Assembly (NCBI GenBank): GCA_947374535.1
Contig: CANCCJ010000024.1
Location: 1-30,653, forward strand
Direction: 5' to 3'
Origin: Comamonadaceae bacterium
GTDB lineage: Bacteria > Pseudomonadota > Gammaproteobacteria > Burkholderiales > Burkholderiaceae
DNA length: 30,653 bases
A program made the translations under genes and the position numbers. The notes beneath the pieces were generated by a model that saw only the letters and a list, made by a program, of their open reading frames with translations, was not told where the DNA came from and ran no database searches. Below, in pieces: positions 14,415-24,241 of the stretch. Numbering within the stretch: the first letter of the stretch is position 1; every line of letters begins with the position of its first letter.

Positions 14415-14780
14415 TTAGTGGTGGGTGTGTTCGAGTTTTTCTTGGCAGCCAATGCAGCGAGCTGCTTCTGGGGCTGCGTTGAGTCGTGCTTCAGGAATCT
14501 TGGCATTGCAATCGATGCAGTGGCCATACGTACCCGCGCCAATGCGGGCCAAGGCTTTGTCAATCGCCGCCAATTCGGCGGTTTCGTGTTCGTTGATGGC
14601 GAACTCCACCTCACGTTCGCTGGTCACCTGTGCGTGTGAATCTTCTGGGTGCGAAAAGTGTTCAGCCGTCACTTCGACGCGACTGGCTTGACCGCCGCGC
14701 TGTTGCGCAATTTGCGCCAATAAATCAGCACGCTGGTGCTCTAGTTTTTGCTTGAAGGCGGTGGCATGCGATGTGTCCAT
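14415..14780 (-). CDS. TraR/DksA-family zinc finger protein
   Basis: The 121-residue protein has a long N-terminal coiled-coil hairpin (about 5-80) and a C4 zinc finger with Cys88, Cys91, Cys109 and Cys112 (CIDC...CIGC). E. coli DksA enters the RNA polymerase secondary channel and acts with ppGpp through its coil tip D-P-V-D-R-A. Here the aligned tip reads H-P-E-D-S-H (44-49): one Asp is kept, while the other Asp and the key Ala are His. It is therefore probably not a full DksA substitute. The ATG at 14780 has a clear AAGGAG. It is co-transcribed with the eRF1-like gene downstream. Confidence 0.88.
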   Translation of the reverse strand: MDTSHATAFKQKLEHQRADLLAQIAQQRGGQASRVEVTAEHFSHPEDSHAQVTSEREVEFAINEHETAELAAIDKALARIGAGTYGHCIDCNAKIPEARLNAAPEAARCIGCQEKLEHTHH

Positions 14781-14876
14781 CTCGTAGGGCTCCTTGTTGA
14801 ATTGCTTTCATGTTGCGCCCATCGCGTACGCAATGAGTTGATGGAAATCAAGAAAGTAAGCATTTGTGGCGTGCCC

Positions 14877-14882
14877 CATAAT
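14877..14882 (+). promoter_or_regulatory. -10-like hexamer, possible leaderless start of the DUF2946 gene
   Basis: CATAAT is followed by 7 bases and then the ATG at 14890, with no ribosome site. The -35 region is poor. Confidence 0.35.
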
Positions 14883-14889
14883 CGAACGC

Positions 14890-15246
14890 ATGCAACAGCT
14901 GCGCCACGCCATCCAACTCACCCGCCTTGTGCTGGTGTGGTTTGTGTTGTCCGTCGGTGTGGCCATTGCGTCTCCCATCGTCAACCCGCACGGCATGGAC
15001 TTGGTCTGTACCAGCGCTGGCAGCGTGAAGCTGGTGGTGCAAGGTGACGATGACGTGGCGGCCTCCAGTCACACACTGGATTGCCCTTTGTGTGCCTCTA
15101 TCAATGCGCCGCCACCCGCCCTCAACACCACGCTGACGCAACCCGCGCCATTGGCCTACGCCCTGCAGCCCATCGCTGCGGCGCACATGGCGGCGCTCAC
15201 GGCGCCTCCGCTGCCCTCGCGCGGGCCGCCTGAACTTTTCCTCTGA
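14890..15246 (+). CDS. DUF2946-type secreted small protein
   Basis: This 118-residue protein has an N-terminal hydrophobic segment (LTRLVLVWFVLSVGVAIA) that serves as signal or anchor. After it come His34, Cys40 (DLVCTSAG), His61 and a C-P-L-C pair (Cys65/Cys68), then a Pro/Ala-rich tail. This spacing, an early C-T/S-A-G and a later C-P-x-C, is the DUF2946 pattern. Such genes commonly sit near copper receptors and PCu(A)C chaperones, so a periplasmic copper role is inferred; it is not demonstrated for the family as far as I know. The start at 14890 is preferred to 14866 because it puts the basic residues right before the hydrophobic core. Confidence 0.75.
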   Translation: MQQLRHAIQLTRLVLVWFVLSVGVAIASPIVNPHGMDLVCTSAGSVKLVVQGDDDVAASSHTLDCPLCASINAPPPALNTTLTQPAPLAYALQPIAAAHMAALTAPPLPSRGPPELFL

Positions 15247-15343
15247 TCTTTCAGTGGGCTAAAGGCCATGCCTTTGCCTCGTTGTTTGGCTTCGTGCCGT
15301 GTCATTGCACACGTCCAGAGCCTGAGTATCAAAAGGAAAAGTT

Positions 15344-16363
15344 ATGAATACCAAATTTTTATGGACAGTATTGGCAACCACACTCACAGCGAACAGTGCA
15401 TTTGCTTGCGCCAGTTGTGGTTGCAGCCTGAACACCGATTACGGCACGCAAGGCATGAGTAACGCAGGCGGTTGGACTCTGGATTTGCGGTATGACTATG
15501 TCAATCAAAACCAGTTGAGAGCAGGGACAGGGAAAATTTCAACCACCGCAGCTGCCGCTACGACGAATACAGCAACCGGCTTGCCCGCAGAGGTCGAGGG
15601 TTTCACAAAGAACAAATACTTAACGGCAAGCCTTGATTACAACGATGGCGATCAATGGGGGCTTACGGTACACGTGCCCTACATTCAGCGCGACCACATG
15701 ACTTACGGCACAGACCCTGATGGACCCAATGCACAAGGTGACTACACATCTAAGACACGTGGCCTTGGGGATGTCAAACTGATTGCCCGCTACTTTGGAT
15801 GGGCAGATGAAAAAGACTGGGGTGTTCAGTTCGGTATCAAATTGCCCACAGGTCGTTTTGACAGCACGGACACAACGGGTGCAACAGCCGTAGATCCAGG
15901 TTTGCAATTGGGTTCAAAAACGACCGACCTTATTTTTGGGGCTTACAAATTTGGGCAATTCGCGGGAACCAGCGACTGGGGGTACTTCATGAATGGACAA
16001 ATTCAACGCGCCACCAACAGCAGCAACATTCCAGATCACTTAGTGGCCATAACGGGCGCGCCTGGCACGTATCGACCTGGCAATTCCCTCAACCTCAACC
16101 TAGGCTTTAACTACCATGGTTGGGAGCAATGGACGCCTACATTGCAATTGAACTACATCGATAAGCAAGCCGATGGCGGCAGTGCCGGCGACTCATGGGC
16201 CACGGGCGGTAAGTTGCTTTATCTCACCCCTGGCGCGATTGTGAATATGACAGAGCAGATGAAGTTGTTGGCGAATGTTCAGTTGCCCATTTATCAAAAT
16301 GTCAATGGCATTCAATTGGTGCCCAAATACATTGCTTCGGTAGGCGTTCGCGTTGGCTTTTGA
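15344..16363 (+). CDS. Outer-membrane beta-barrel protein with CxxCxC N-terminus
   Basis: The 339-residue precursor has a clear signal peptide ending A-F-A at residue 21, so the mature protein would begin C-A-S-C-G-C (Cys22, Cys25, Cys27). The rest is alternating amphipathic strands rich in Gly, Tyr and Asn (LDLRYDYVNQNQLR, WGLTVHVPYIQRD, WGVQFGIKLPTGRF, LNLNLGFNYHG) and ends in G-V-R-V-G-F. A terminal aromatic of this kind is a typical barrel-assembly signal. The lipobox is poor, so it is likely not a lipoprotein. The Cys cluster suggests metal binding or redox activity at the periplasmic end. The ATG has AGGAAAA upstream. Composition is AT-richer than the neighbours. Substrate unknown. Confidence 0.8.
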   Translation: MNTKFLWTVLATTLTANSAFACASCGCSLNTDYGTQGMSNAGGWTLDLRYDYVNQNQLRAGTGKISTTAAAATTNTATGLPAEVEGFTKNKYLTASLDYNDGDQWGLTVHVPYIQRDHMTYGTDPDGPNAQGDYTSKTRGLGDVKLIARYFGWADEKDWGVQFGIKLPTGRFDSTDTTGATAVDPGLQLGSKTTDLIFGAYKFGQFAGTSDWGYFMNGQIQRATNSSNIPDHLVAITGAPGTYRPGNSLNLNLGFNYHGWEQWTPTLQLNYIDKQADGGSAGDSWATGGKLLYLTPGAIVNMTEQMKLLANVQLPIYQNVNGIQLVPKYIASVGVRVGF

Positions 16364-16364
16364 G

Positions 16365-16862
16365 TTATGGCTTAGACAGCAGGGGTAGCACAAGGCGGTC
16401 TAGTTCATCGCCCGTGAGCACTGCGTCGCCAGCATGGCCGTCTTTACGCAAAAGACCTTCTTTGTCGATCACAAAGGTCGAGGGCAACCGCCAGAGCTTT
16501 TGGTAGCCTTTGATGTTGGCATTGCTTTTGTGCGCGATTGGAAAGCTGAATTGACTGGCGTAGGCTTTCACTTCCTCAAGTTTTCTAGAGTCGTCCATGC
16601 TGATGGCAATGATTTCAAAACTGTCTGATTTGTGTTTTTGGTAGAACGATTCGAGCAATGGCATCTCATCCTTGCAAGGCCCGCACCATGTCGCCCAAAA
16701 ATTAATCAAAGTGACCTTTCCTTTGTTGCTTTCGAAAGTAATTTTTCTATCGCCACGCAAGGTGTTGACTTCGTAATTTGGGGCCGTCTGCCCCAACGAA
16801 AGGTCACTTGCCATGGCATTGAGGCAGAAAAGAAAATAAACGAGAAGAAAATTTTTTTTCAT
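16365..16862 (-). CDS. TlpA-like thiol-disulfide oxidoreductase
   Basis: The 165-residue precursor has a cleavable signal (MKKNFLLVYFLFCLNAMAS). The thioredoxin domain has the active site W-C-G-P-C (Cys60, Cys63) in INFWATWCGPCKDEMPLL and the cis-Pro loop WRLPSTFVID. This is the TlpA/ResA group, periplasmic reductants used in cytochrome c maturation and in preparing CuA sites of oxidase. Its stop codon is separated by one base from the stop of the convergent barrel gene. It diverges from the PCu(A)C gene over 93 bases. Composition is AT-rich like the barrel gene, so the two may have been acquired together. A role keeping copper-site or barrel cysteines reduced is inference. Confidence 0.9.
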   Translation of the reverse strand: MKKNFLLVYFLFCLNAMASDLSLGQTAPNYEVNTLRGDRKITFESNKGKVTLINFWATWCGPCKDEMPLLESFYQKHKSDSFEIIAISMDDSRKLEEVKAYASQFSFPIAHKSNANIKGYQKLWRLPSTFVIDKEGLLRKDGHAGDAVLTGDELDRLVLPLLSKP

Positions 16863-16955
16863 AGCAGCGCTGGATGTTGCATCGATGATAAGTGCGCAAC
16901 TTCTCGTCGATTAAATTCAACGCAATAAGATACACACAACGATCAAGGAGTTCGA

Positions 16956-17450
16956 ATGAGGTTTTATCCACACATCATTTTTGCGGCATTCGCAACTGCG
17001 TCTGCGTTGAGCGCTTTTGCCCAAAACGTCACCGTCACTGACGCTTGGGCGCGGGCCACCGTGCCGGGGCAAAAAGCCAGCGGCGCTTTCATGAAGATCA
17101 CGGCCAACGAAAACACCAGGCTGGTGGGCGTGAGCAGCCCCGTGGCGGGGGTGGCCGAGATTCACGAAATGAAGATGGACAAAGACGTGATGCACATGGC
17201 CGCTCTGCCTGGTGGCCTCGATTTGCCCGCAGGCAAAACCGTGGAGCTCAAGCCCGGTGGCTTTCATGTGATGTTGATGGACCTCAAAGCACAACTGTCC
17301 AAAGACAGTACGGTGCCGATGACCTTGACGCTGCAAGACGACAAAGGCGTTCAGTCGACCGTGGCGTTGAAAGTGTGGGTTGGCATGCAGCCGCCCATGA
17401 TGCAAAGTCACGACCATGGTTCGCACAACCACGCCGACCACAACCATTGA
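16956..17450 (+). CDS. PCu(A)C periplasmic copper chaperone
   Basis: The 164-residue precursor has a signal peptide ending near SAFAQ. The DUF461/PCu(A)C cupredoxin-like domain begins VTVTDAWARATVPGQKASGAF. The copper site is visible as His70 with Met81 (H-x10-M) and His104-x-Met106 (GGFHVMLM), close to the published H(M)X10MX21HXM motif; extra Met at 72, 74 and 79 surround it. The last 14 residues are His-rich (HDHGSHNHADHNH), which could add a second low-affinity metal site. Members deliver Cu(I) to the CuA or CuB sites of cytochrome oxidases, often with Sco proteins. The start has AAGGAG six bases upstream. It diverges from the TlpA-like gene. Confidence 0.94.
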   Translation: MRFYPHIIFAAFATASALSAFAQNVTVTDAWARATVPGQKASGAFMKITANENTRLVGVSSPVAGVAEIHEMKMDKDVMHMAALPGGLDLPAGKTVELKPGGFHVMLMDLKAQLSKDSTVPMTLTLQDDKGVQSTVALKVWVGMQPPMMQSHDHGSHNHADHNH

Positions 17451-17455
17451 TTTGT

Positions 17456-17484
17456 CAGCCCGCTGTGGGCTGGGGTTTGGTTTA
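17456..17484 (+). terminator. Weak terminator after PCu(A)C
   Basis: CAGCCC - GCTGT - GGGCTG (17456-17472) is followed by GGGTTTGGTTT. The T tract is broken by G, so efficiency is doubtful. Confidence 0.45.
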
Positions 17485-17512
17485 ATGCGACATATACACA
17501 CAGGAGACAGAC

Positions 17513-18241
17513 ATGACCAACCCCGCCGGTTTTGATTTCACCAAGTTCGTTCCAGGCTTTGATTTTTTAAAAAATCTCACACCCGGTGGCGGGGCGTCTA
17601 CGCCCAGCGCTGCACCCGGTTGGGTGGCGCCCACGCTGGACCCCGAAGAGTTGGACAAGCGCATCCAAGAACTCAAGACCGTGCAATTTTGGTTGGAGCA
17701 AAACAGCAAGGCGGTGGGGGCCACCATCCAAGCGCTGGAAGTGCAACGCATGACCCTGAACACCTTGAAGGGCATGAACATGAGCTTCAACGACTTGGCC
17801 GAGTCGCTCAAAGCCAAAACGCAAGACGCGGCCCAAGCTGCCTCGGCGTATTCATTTAAGAAAGCGGCGCCTGCCGAGCCAGAAGCGGTAGAGCCAGAGG
17901 TCGCCGAACCTGAAGCAGTCGAGCCAGAACCTGAAGACAAACCCAAAGCGGGTAAGGCAAGCCCCAAAAAATCAGCCTCAGGGGTGGACCCCGCTCAGTG
18001 GTGGGGTGCGTTGACCGACCAGTTCCAGCACATCGCCACACACGCCATGAATGACATGGCGCATCGTGCCAACGTGCATGCCGCAACAGATACGGCCAAG
18101 CCTGGGGCTAAAAATGCAGCGCCAAAGGCTGCTGCAAAAGCCACCCCCACGCGCAAAACGCCAGCCCGTAAAACGACGCCAGCGAAAGCCCCGGCGCGCA
18201 AAGCCGCCCCGCGTAAAACTGCAGCCAAACCCAAGCGATGA
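17513..18241 (+). CDS. phaM: PhaM-type PHA granule regulatory protein
   Basis: The 242-residue protein shows the PhaM pattern. The conserved N-terminal block has PGFDFLKNL, VAPTLDPEELDKRIQELKTVQFWLEQN and a coiled-coil to about residue 90. An acidic Pro/Glu stretch lies at about 120-145, and a short DPAQWWGALTDQFQHIA segment follows. The tail from about 195 is rich in Lys-Ala-Pro repeats, like histone H1. In Ralstonia eutropha PhaM activates PHA synthase PhaC and tethers granules to the nucleoid through such a tail. No phaC is in the window. The start has AGGAG at 17502-17506. It overlaps the FIST gene by four bases (ATGA), which implies coupled translation. Confidence 0.9.
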   Translation: MTNPAGFDFTKFVPGFDFLKNLTPGGGASTPSAAPGWVAPTLDPEELDKRIQELKTVQFWLEQNSKAVGATIQALEVQRMTLNTLKGMNMSFNDLAESLKAKTQDAAQAASAYSFKKAAPAEPEAVEPEVAEPEAVEPEPEDKPKAGKASPKKSASGVDPAQWWGALTDQFQHIATHAMNDMAHRANVHAATDTAKPGAKNAAPKAAAKATPTRKTPARKTTPAKAPARKAAPRKTAAKPKR

Positions 18242-19509
18242 AACTCTTTCCCTACGGCCACGCAACCCATCCCCAGTGGGAGATGGCCGCAGGCTTGGTG
18301 CTGGCGCAGCTACGCGCCCACATGGCCTTGCCCGAGTACGCGAATGCACCGCACTTGGGGCTGCTCTACATCACCGACCACTACGCCGTGCACGCGCAAG
18401 AACTCTTGTCGTTTTTGAGTGCAGAGTTGCCAGAGGTGACCGACTGGGCGGGTACGGTGGGCGTGGGCATTGCCGCCAACAACGTGGAGTACTTTGATGA
18501 ACCTGCGCTCAGTGTGATGCTGTGCGACATCGCGCCCGAGCACTACCGCGTGTTCAGCGGCGTAGCGCCTTTAGCGCAAGCGGGAACGACTGGCAGCAAG
18601 TTCGTGCCGCATACCGCGCTGTTGCACGCCGATGCGCAAACACCCGATGTGCCCGAGCTGATTGCCGAGTTGGCCCACCGCACCGCCAGTGGCTTTGTGT
18701 TTGGAGGCTTGTCCGCGAGCCGTACTGACGCCGTGCAGTTCGCCTTCAATGGGGATGGCAACATGGCCGGGCAAGGCAATGCCACCGGCGTGTTTCATGG
18801 TGGCTTGAGTGGCGTGGCATTTGACGCCAACGTGGCCATGATTTCGCGTGTCACGCAAGGGTGCCGGCCCGTTGCCAAAGTGCACACCATCACAGGTGCA
18901 GACAGGCATTTGGTGCTGACCTTGGATGACGAGCCTGCCCTGGATGTGTTGAAACACGACTTGCAGGTCGACCTCGCCGACGCACAGCCCGCGATTGCCA
19001 AAGTGCGTGCCACCTTGGTGGGTTTGGCACACGCGCATGACCCTGCGGTCAAACGCACGGGCGAATTCGATGACGCTGTGATGGTGCGCCACATCATTGG
19101 CTTAGACCCCGCGCGTGAGGCCGTCGCCATTGCGCAACCGGTGGAGGTGGGCATGCGGCTCACGTTTTGCCAGCGCAATGCAGCGGCAGCACGCGCCGAT
19201 TTGACGCGTATTTGTGCCGAAGTTCGTGAAGCTTTAGAGCCAGAAGAAATGACGGCCGAGTTGGCTGGCGCACTTAACGCCGATACCGCCATCCACCCGC
19301 ATCCGGCAAGGCGCATGGCCGGAGCGATTTATGTGAGTTGTGCCGGACGCGGGGGGCCACATTTTGGTGGTCCGAGTGCCGAGATGCACATCGTGCGTCG
19401 TGCCTTGGGAGATGTGCCGCTGGTGGGCTTTTTTGCCGGTGGCGAGATCGCGCATCAAGCCTTACATGGCTACACCGGCGTGCTGACGGTGTTCACCACC
19501 GAGGCTTGA
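18238..19509 (+). CDS. FIST N/C domain sensory protein
   Basis: The 423-residue protein is made of FIST_N (about 30-225) and FIST_C (about 235-400) domains and nothing else. Diagnostic blocks are TVGVGIAANNVEYFDEPALSV in the N part and YVSCAGRGGPHFG, VPLVGFFAGGEIAHQ and LHGYTGVL in the C part. FIST domains are proposed small-ligand sensors, perhaps for amino acids, usually attached to signalling output domains. Here there is no kinase, cyclase or methyl-accepting domain, so output would have to be through a partner. It is translationally coupled to phaM. The stop codon lies in the left arm of a 12-base hairpin. Confidence 0.9.
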   Translation: MKLFPYGHATHPQWEMAAGLVLAQLRAHMALPEYANAPHLGLLYITDHYAVHAQELLSFLSAELPEVTDWAGTVGVGIAANNVEYFDEPALSVMLCDIAPEHYRVFSGVAPLAQAGTTGSKFVPHTALLHADAQTPDVPELIAELAHRTASGFVFGGLSASRTDAVQFAFNGDGNMAGQGNATGVFHGGLSGVAFDANVAMISRVTQGCRPVAKVHTITGADRHLVLTLDDEPALDVLKHDLQVDLADAQPAIAKVRATLVGLAHAHDPAVKRTGEFDDAVMVRHIIGLDPAREAVAIAQPVEVGMRLTFCQRNAAAARADLTRICAEVREALEPEEMTAELAGALNADTAIHPHPARRMAGAIYVSCAGRGGPHFGGPSAEMHIVRRALGDVPLVGFFAGGEIAHQALHGYTGVLTVFTTEA

Positions 19510-19527
19510 AGCAAATCAAGCCTCGGT
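19498..19527. terminator. Long hairpin spanning the FIST stop codon
   Basis: ACCGAGGCTTGA (19498-19509) pairs perfectly with TCAAGCCTCGGT (19516-19527) over a 6-base loop. It stands between FIST and the convergent dctA, as expected of a shared terminator, but lacks a good T tract on either side. Confidence 0.55.
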
Positions 19528-19538
19528 TAGGTTTGATG

Positions 19539-20882
19539 TCAGTGCTTGGCTGACACTGCCATGTGCGCTTCTTTTTGGTTGAGGATGACTTCGGGTGTTT
19601 CGGTCTCTTCAGCCGTGGCGTTGTTCAAGCCGTCATGCAAGCGTTGCATGTCCAAGTCGCCCGTCCATTTGGCCACCACCAAAGTCGCCACACCGTTACC
19701 CACCAAGTTGGTCAAGGCACGCGCTTCTGACATGAAGCGGTCAATGCCCAAGATGAGCGCCAAACCCGCCACAGGTACGCCGCCCACGGCTGACAAAGTT
19801 GCGGCCAACACAATGAAGCCGCTGCCTGTAATGCCCGCTGCACCTTTGGAGGTTAACAGCAACACGGCCAACAAGGTGAGCTGTTGTGTCAGGCTCATCG
19901 GCGTGTCAGTGGCTTGCGCGATGAACATGGCCGCCATGGTCAAGTAGATGGAAGTGCCGTCCAAGTTGAACGAGTAGCCCGTAGGGATGACCAAGCCCAC
20001 CACAGACTTGCGCACACCGAGGGTTTCCATTTTTTCCATCATGCGCGGCAACACGGACTCAGAAGACGAGGTGCCCAACACGATGAGCAATTCTTCTTTG
20101 ATGTATTTCACGAATTTCCAAATGCTGAAACCGTGCAACTTGCTGATGATGCCCAGCACCACAAACACAAAGATGAAACAGGTCAAGTAGAAAGTGCCCA
20201 TCAGCTTGCCCAGCGAGAACAACGAAGCCACGCCGTATTTGCCAATGGTGAACGCCATCGCGCCAAACGCGCCGATGGGGGCCACTTTCATGATGAGCCC
20301 GACGATGTCAAACAAGACGTGTGACAGCTTTTCGATCAAGTCAAACACCACCGTGCCGCGACCACCGAATTTATGCAGTGCAAAACCGAACAGCACCGAG
20401 AACAACAGCACTTGCAAGATTTCGCCTTTGGCAAACGCATCCACCACCGAGGTAGGAATGATGTTCATCAAAAATTCAACCGTGCCCTGCATCTTGCCGG
20501 GCGCTGTGTAAGCTGCAATGCTCTTGGTGTCGATCGTGGCGGCGTCGACGTTCATGCCCACGCCGGGTTGCACAAAGTTGACGATGACCAAGCCCACGAT
20601 CAATGCCAAGGTGCTGACCACTTCAAAGTACAACAGAGCCAAGCCACCGGTCTTGCCGACCTTCTTCATGTCTTCCATGCCGGCGATACCGATCACCACC
20701 GTACAGAAGATGATGGGCGCGATGATCATCTTGATGAGCTTGATGAAGCCGTCGCCTAGGGGCTTCATGTCCACGCCGACTTGCGGATAGAAGTTACCGA
20801 GCAAGACGCCCACGACCACGGCGAACAGCACCTGGGCGTAAAGCGATTTGTAAATAGGTTTTTTGGGGTGTAAGGTGGACAT
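19539..20882 (-). CDS. dctA: C4-dicarboxylate:cation symporter DctA
   Basis: The 447-residue inner-membrane protein of the DAACS family takes up succinate, fumarate and malate with protons or sodium. The N-terminal [20 protein letters not shown] is the family start. The Ser-rich hairpin [38 protein letters not shown], the second hairpin [20 protein letters not shown] and [21 protein letters not shown] are the conserved substrate and cation sites. Length is typical (about 430-450). The 79 bases upstream carry two GAAATTT repeats. No dctB/dctD regulators are in the window. Confidence 0.96.
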   Translation of the reverse strand: MSTLHPKKPIYKSLYAQVLFAVVVGVLLGNFYPQVGVDMKPLGDGFIKLIKMIIAPIIFCTVVIGIAGMEDMKKVGKTGGLALLYFEVVSTLALIVGLVIVNFVQPGVGMNVDAATIDTKSIAAYTAPGKMQGTVEFLMNIIPTSVVDAFAKGEILQVLLFSVLFGFALHKFGGRGTVVFDLIEKLSHVLFDIVGLIMKVAPIGAFGAMAFTIGKYGVASLFSLGKLMGTFYLTCFIFVFVVLGIISKLHGFSIWKFVKYIKEELLIVLGTSSSESVLPRMMEKMETLGVRKSVVGLVIPTGYSFNLDGTSIYLTMAAMFIAQATDTPMSLTQQLTLLAVLLLTSKGAAGITGSGFIVLAATLSAVGGVPVAGLALILGIDRFMSEARALTNLVGNGVATLVVAKWTGDLDMQRLHDGLNNATAEETETPEVILNQKEAHMAVSAKH

Positions 20883-20962
20883 GTGAAATTTCCAAGTGGT
20901 AACCGTAGAAATTTACACCCCCATCACCCCATTTGTCATGTGGTTTTCCACACGTTGAGGGT

Positions 20963-23261
<2,299 letters not shown>

Positions 23262-23416
23262 GCGCTTGAGGGCCGGACGGGCCCGTTCCAAGTAAAAACA
23301 GCTTTGATTTTCGCATTGATTAGATGGCTCAGCCGTAGCTACGTAAAGCACGCAAATGCTGTTTCATATTGACAAGAGAAGCGTTATCCTGAGACGAAGT
23401 AGAAAAGATCATCTCC

Positions 23417-24241
23417 ATGCCATCTTCTTCAGACATTTTGCGTTTGCCTTTCTCTATAGAAACGTCAGTTTTAGCTAAAAGCTTTGGTCCTTTTAAGGCA
23501 CTGAAGGGCCTGAATTTAAAGGTTCCGCACCAATGCATTTTTGGCTTGCTTGGCCCCAATGGCGCGGGGAAAAGTACAGTCATCAAAATCCTTACTACGT
23601 TGCTCGAATCCACATCTGGGAAGGCGACGGTGGCTGGTTTTGATGTGACGCATCAGCCTGTAGAGGTACGTCGTCGCATTGGGTACGTGCCTCAAATGCT
23701 TTCGGCTGATGGCGGATTGACGGCTGCTGAAAACCTTGAGTTGTCCGCAAGTCTTTATGGATTGAGGGGAACTTTGCGTACTCAGCGTATTCAAGAAGCG
23801 TTGGCTTTCGCAGGGTTGGAAAGCGTGTCTCTACATTTGGTCAAAACATACTCAGGAGGCATGGTCCGTCGCCTAGAAATTGCACAGGCAACGCTTCATC
23901 AACCCGAAGTTTTGTTTTTGGATGAGCCCACCATCGGTCTGGACCCTGTTGCGAGACGTACGGTTTGGGATCGCTTACTCGAGCTCAAGGCATTGACTGG
24001 CATGACCATTCTTTTGACCACCCATGACATGGAGGAGGCAGACTATCTTTGTGATCAGTTGGCAATTCTTCATCAGGGCGAGTTGGCTGTTGTCGGAAGT
24101 CCGAGCAATCTCAAGAGTCAGCTTGGGCCTGATGCAACGTTGAGTGATGTGTTTGTTGCGCACAGCGGTGGCGTGCTTGAAGAGGGGGGGCATTACCGGG
24201 AAATTCGTGAAACGCGTGATACCGCTCGAAGATTGGGGTGA
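23417..24241 (+). CDS. ABC exporter ATP-binding protein (DrrA-like)
   Basis: The 274-residue ATPase has Walker A LLGPNGAGKST near residue 45, the Q-loop YVPQ, a signature motif Y-S-G-G-M (TYSGGMVRRLEIAQ), Walker B VLFLDEPTIGLD and the switch His in LLTTHDMEEADYLCD. The C-terminal extension after about 230 is short. It fits the ABC-2 or DrrA class of exporters for lipids, polysaccharides or drugs. The partner permease follows with a 4-base overlap (GTGA). The DNA is visibly AT-richer than the flanking queA and recG, which hints at a different origin. The start at 23417 has no clear ribosome site; the family core begins about 20 residues later. Confidence 0.92.
   Translation: MPSSSDILRLPFSIETSVLAKSFGPFKALKGLNLKVPHQCIFGLLGPNGAGKSTVIKILTTLLESTSGKATVAGFDVTHQPVEVRRRIGYVPQMLSADGGLTAAENLELSASLYGLRGTLRTQRIQEALAFAGLESVSLHLVKTYSGGMVRRLEIAQATLHQPEVLFLDEPTIGLDPVARRTVWDRLLELKALTGMTILLTTHDMEEADYLCDQLAILHQGELAVVGSPSNLKSQLGPDATLSDVFVAHSGGVLEEGGHYREIRETRDTARRLG

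Noticed and set aside
15261..15275. AAAGGC-CAT-GCCTTT hairpin after the DUF2946 gene
   Set aside because: Six base pairs with a 3-base loop and no T tract; too weak to call a terminator.
20939..20952. TGTGG-TTTT-CCACA hairpin between tgt and dctA
   Set aside because: Short stem, no T tract on the minus strand where tgt ends.
23369..23390. TTGACA...TATCCT promoter before the ABC exporter
   Set aside because: The -35-like and -10-like hexamers are only 10 bases apart, which does not make a sigma70 promoter; no -10 is present at 16-18 bases.
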